Origin: Vreelandella sp031769195
GTDB lineage: Bacteria > Pseudomonadota > Gammaproteobacteria > Pseudomonadales > Halomonadaceae
DNA length: 64,000 nucleotides
Reading direction: 5' to 3'
NCBI RefSeq assembly: GCF_031769195.1
Contig: NZ_JAVHNP010000001.1
Coordinates: 744,001-808,000, forward strand
Shown: positions 63,731 through 64,000 of the stretch, one piece after another
Layout: each line of letters begins with the position of its first letter
How positions within the stretch are numbered: the stretch's first letter is position 1
Notes under the pieces: generated by a model
The model's input: only the letters and a program-made list of their open reading frames with translations
Told to the model about the DNA's origin: nothing
The model's database searches: none
Position numbers and translations under genes: made by a program

Positions 63731-64000
63731 ATGCCCACACTCTCTGAGGCTCGACTTCATGCCTTGGGCACCACCCTGCAGCAAGCGGAGATCGACCATC
63801 GTTCGCTGTCACCCATGGCCGATACCGGCTTGGCCCATGACCATGTGTGGATTCACCGGGACGCTGAGGACTGGGTGGCACGGCTGCCCAAACAGAGCCA
63901 GATGAACCTGCCACCCGAAGAGAACTTGGCTTATCAAGCAGCCTGTTACGAACGGGCCAGCCAAGGCGGGCATACGCCTCGATTGCAGGGCGTGCTGCCG
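63731..64000 (+). CDS. Aminoglycoside phosphotransferase-like protein, 5' part
   Basis: First 90 residues of a gene cut by the window edge. The frame ATG-CCC-ACA-CTC stays open to the end. The region VWIHRDAEDWVARLPKQSQMNLPPEENLAYQAACY looks like the N-lobe of APH/choline kinase-type phosphotransferases (strand with the ATP lysine, then helix alpha C). Catalytic HxD and DxD motifs would lie beyond the edge, so the call is tentative. It follows the valS terminator by about 155 bases. Confidence 0.55.
   Translation, partial: MPTLSEARLHALGTTLQQAEIDHRSLSPMADTGLAHDHVWIHRDAEDWVARLPKQSQMNLPPEENLAYQAACYERASQGGHTPRLQGVLP

Noticed and set aside
1..64000. CRISPR arrays, insertion sequences, prophage, tRNA genes
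   Set aside because: None found: no regularly spaced repeats beyond three 15-bp units, no transposase or integrase frames, no cloverleaf noticed by eye.

Overview
The window is a dense, GC-rich piece of a gammaproteobacterial chromosome. Gene content (ethanolamine ammonia-lyase with an APC permease, TRAP transport, the bfr/bfd pair, lptFG-pepA-holC-valS, a CobW GTPase) fits the Halomonadaceae, a Halomonas-like marine or halophilic heterotroph. That placement is inferred from gene content, not from a marker gene. I saw no rRNA, tRNA, CRISPR array, insertion sequence or phage.

Layout. (1) 1-4216: end of a biotin operon, bioF(partial)-bioH-bioC-bioD-bioA, each junction a 4-base ATGA overlap. 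(2) 4254-7346, minus strand: a sirtuin lacking the usual zinc cysteines, aceK, and a CIA30-domain protein. (3) 7445-12449: ethanolamine use, with permease, eutC, eutB and a divergent AraC/EutR-type regulator. (4) 12557-18268: cyclic-di-GMP genes (a PilZ protein with a degenerate HD-GYP domain; a GAF-GGDEF-EAL protein) and a small XRE regulator, with long AT-rich spacers. (5) 18465-20797: methyltransferase, DUF2805 protein and a CobW GTPase with a Zur-like box. (6) 20883-32504: a two-armed catabolic island around a GntR/HutC regulator. The leftward arm is leuC-like, leuD-like and a TRAP transporter. The rightward arm is an NTF2-like protein, an ICL/PEP-mutase lyase, an isochorismatase-fold amidohydrolase, two PuuE-like deacetylase-family hydrolases and an FAD flavoprotein. 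(7) 32561-37006, minus: sulfide/persulfide oxidation (persulfide dioxygenase-like, rhodanese/phosphatase-like, SQR, SulP). (8) 37196-39041, minus: DUF1653, tcdA, truC. (9) 39225-43979: a Ni/peptide/metallophore-type ABC transporter in one ATGA-coupled operon, preceded by a second Zur-like box. (10) 44050-47338: Cu,Zn-SOD, CstA, bacterioferritin, Bfd. (11) 47497-63525: RDD protein, lptG/lptF, pepA, ilvE, holC, an MFS transporter, SapC, a complete type I secretion system, valS; then the start of a phosphotransferase-like gene.

The best candidate for an undescribed system is region 6. Near-identical 18-bp palindromes (TGTATTAAATWTAATACA) lie in front of both arms, and the GntR gene sits between them, so both arms look like one regulon. 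Read as chemistry, the enzymes could take up a carboxylated cyclic imide or ureide by TRAP, open the ring (PuuE-like), remove the amide or carbamoyl nitrogen (isochorismatase fold), desaturate (flavoprotein), hydrate the double bond (LeuCD-like) and cleave the resulting alkylmalate (ICL-like lyase). The last two steps resemble dimethylmaleate hydratase and 2,3-dimethylmalate lyase of nicotinate fermentation. The substrate is not known from the sequence.

A second theme is metal control: Zur-like sites before the CobW GTPase and the ABC transporter, and a Fur-like site plus a hairpin hiding the Shine-Dalgarno of bfd.
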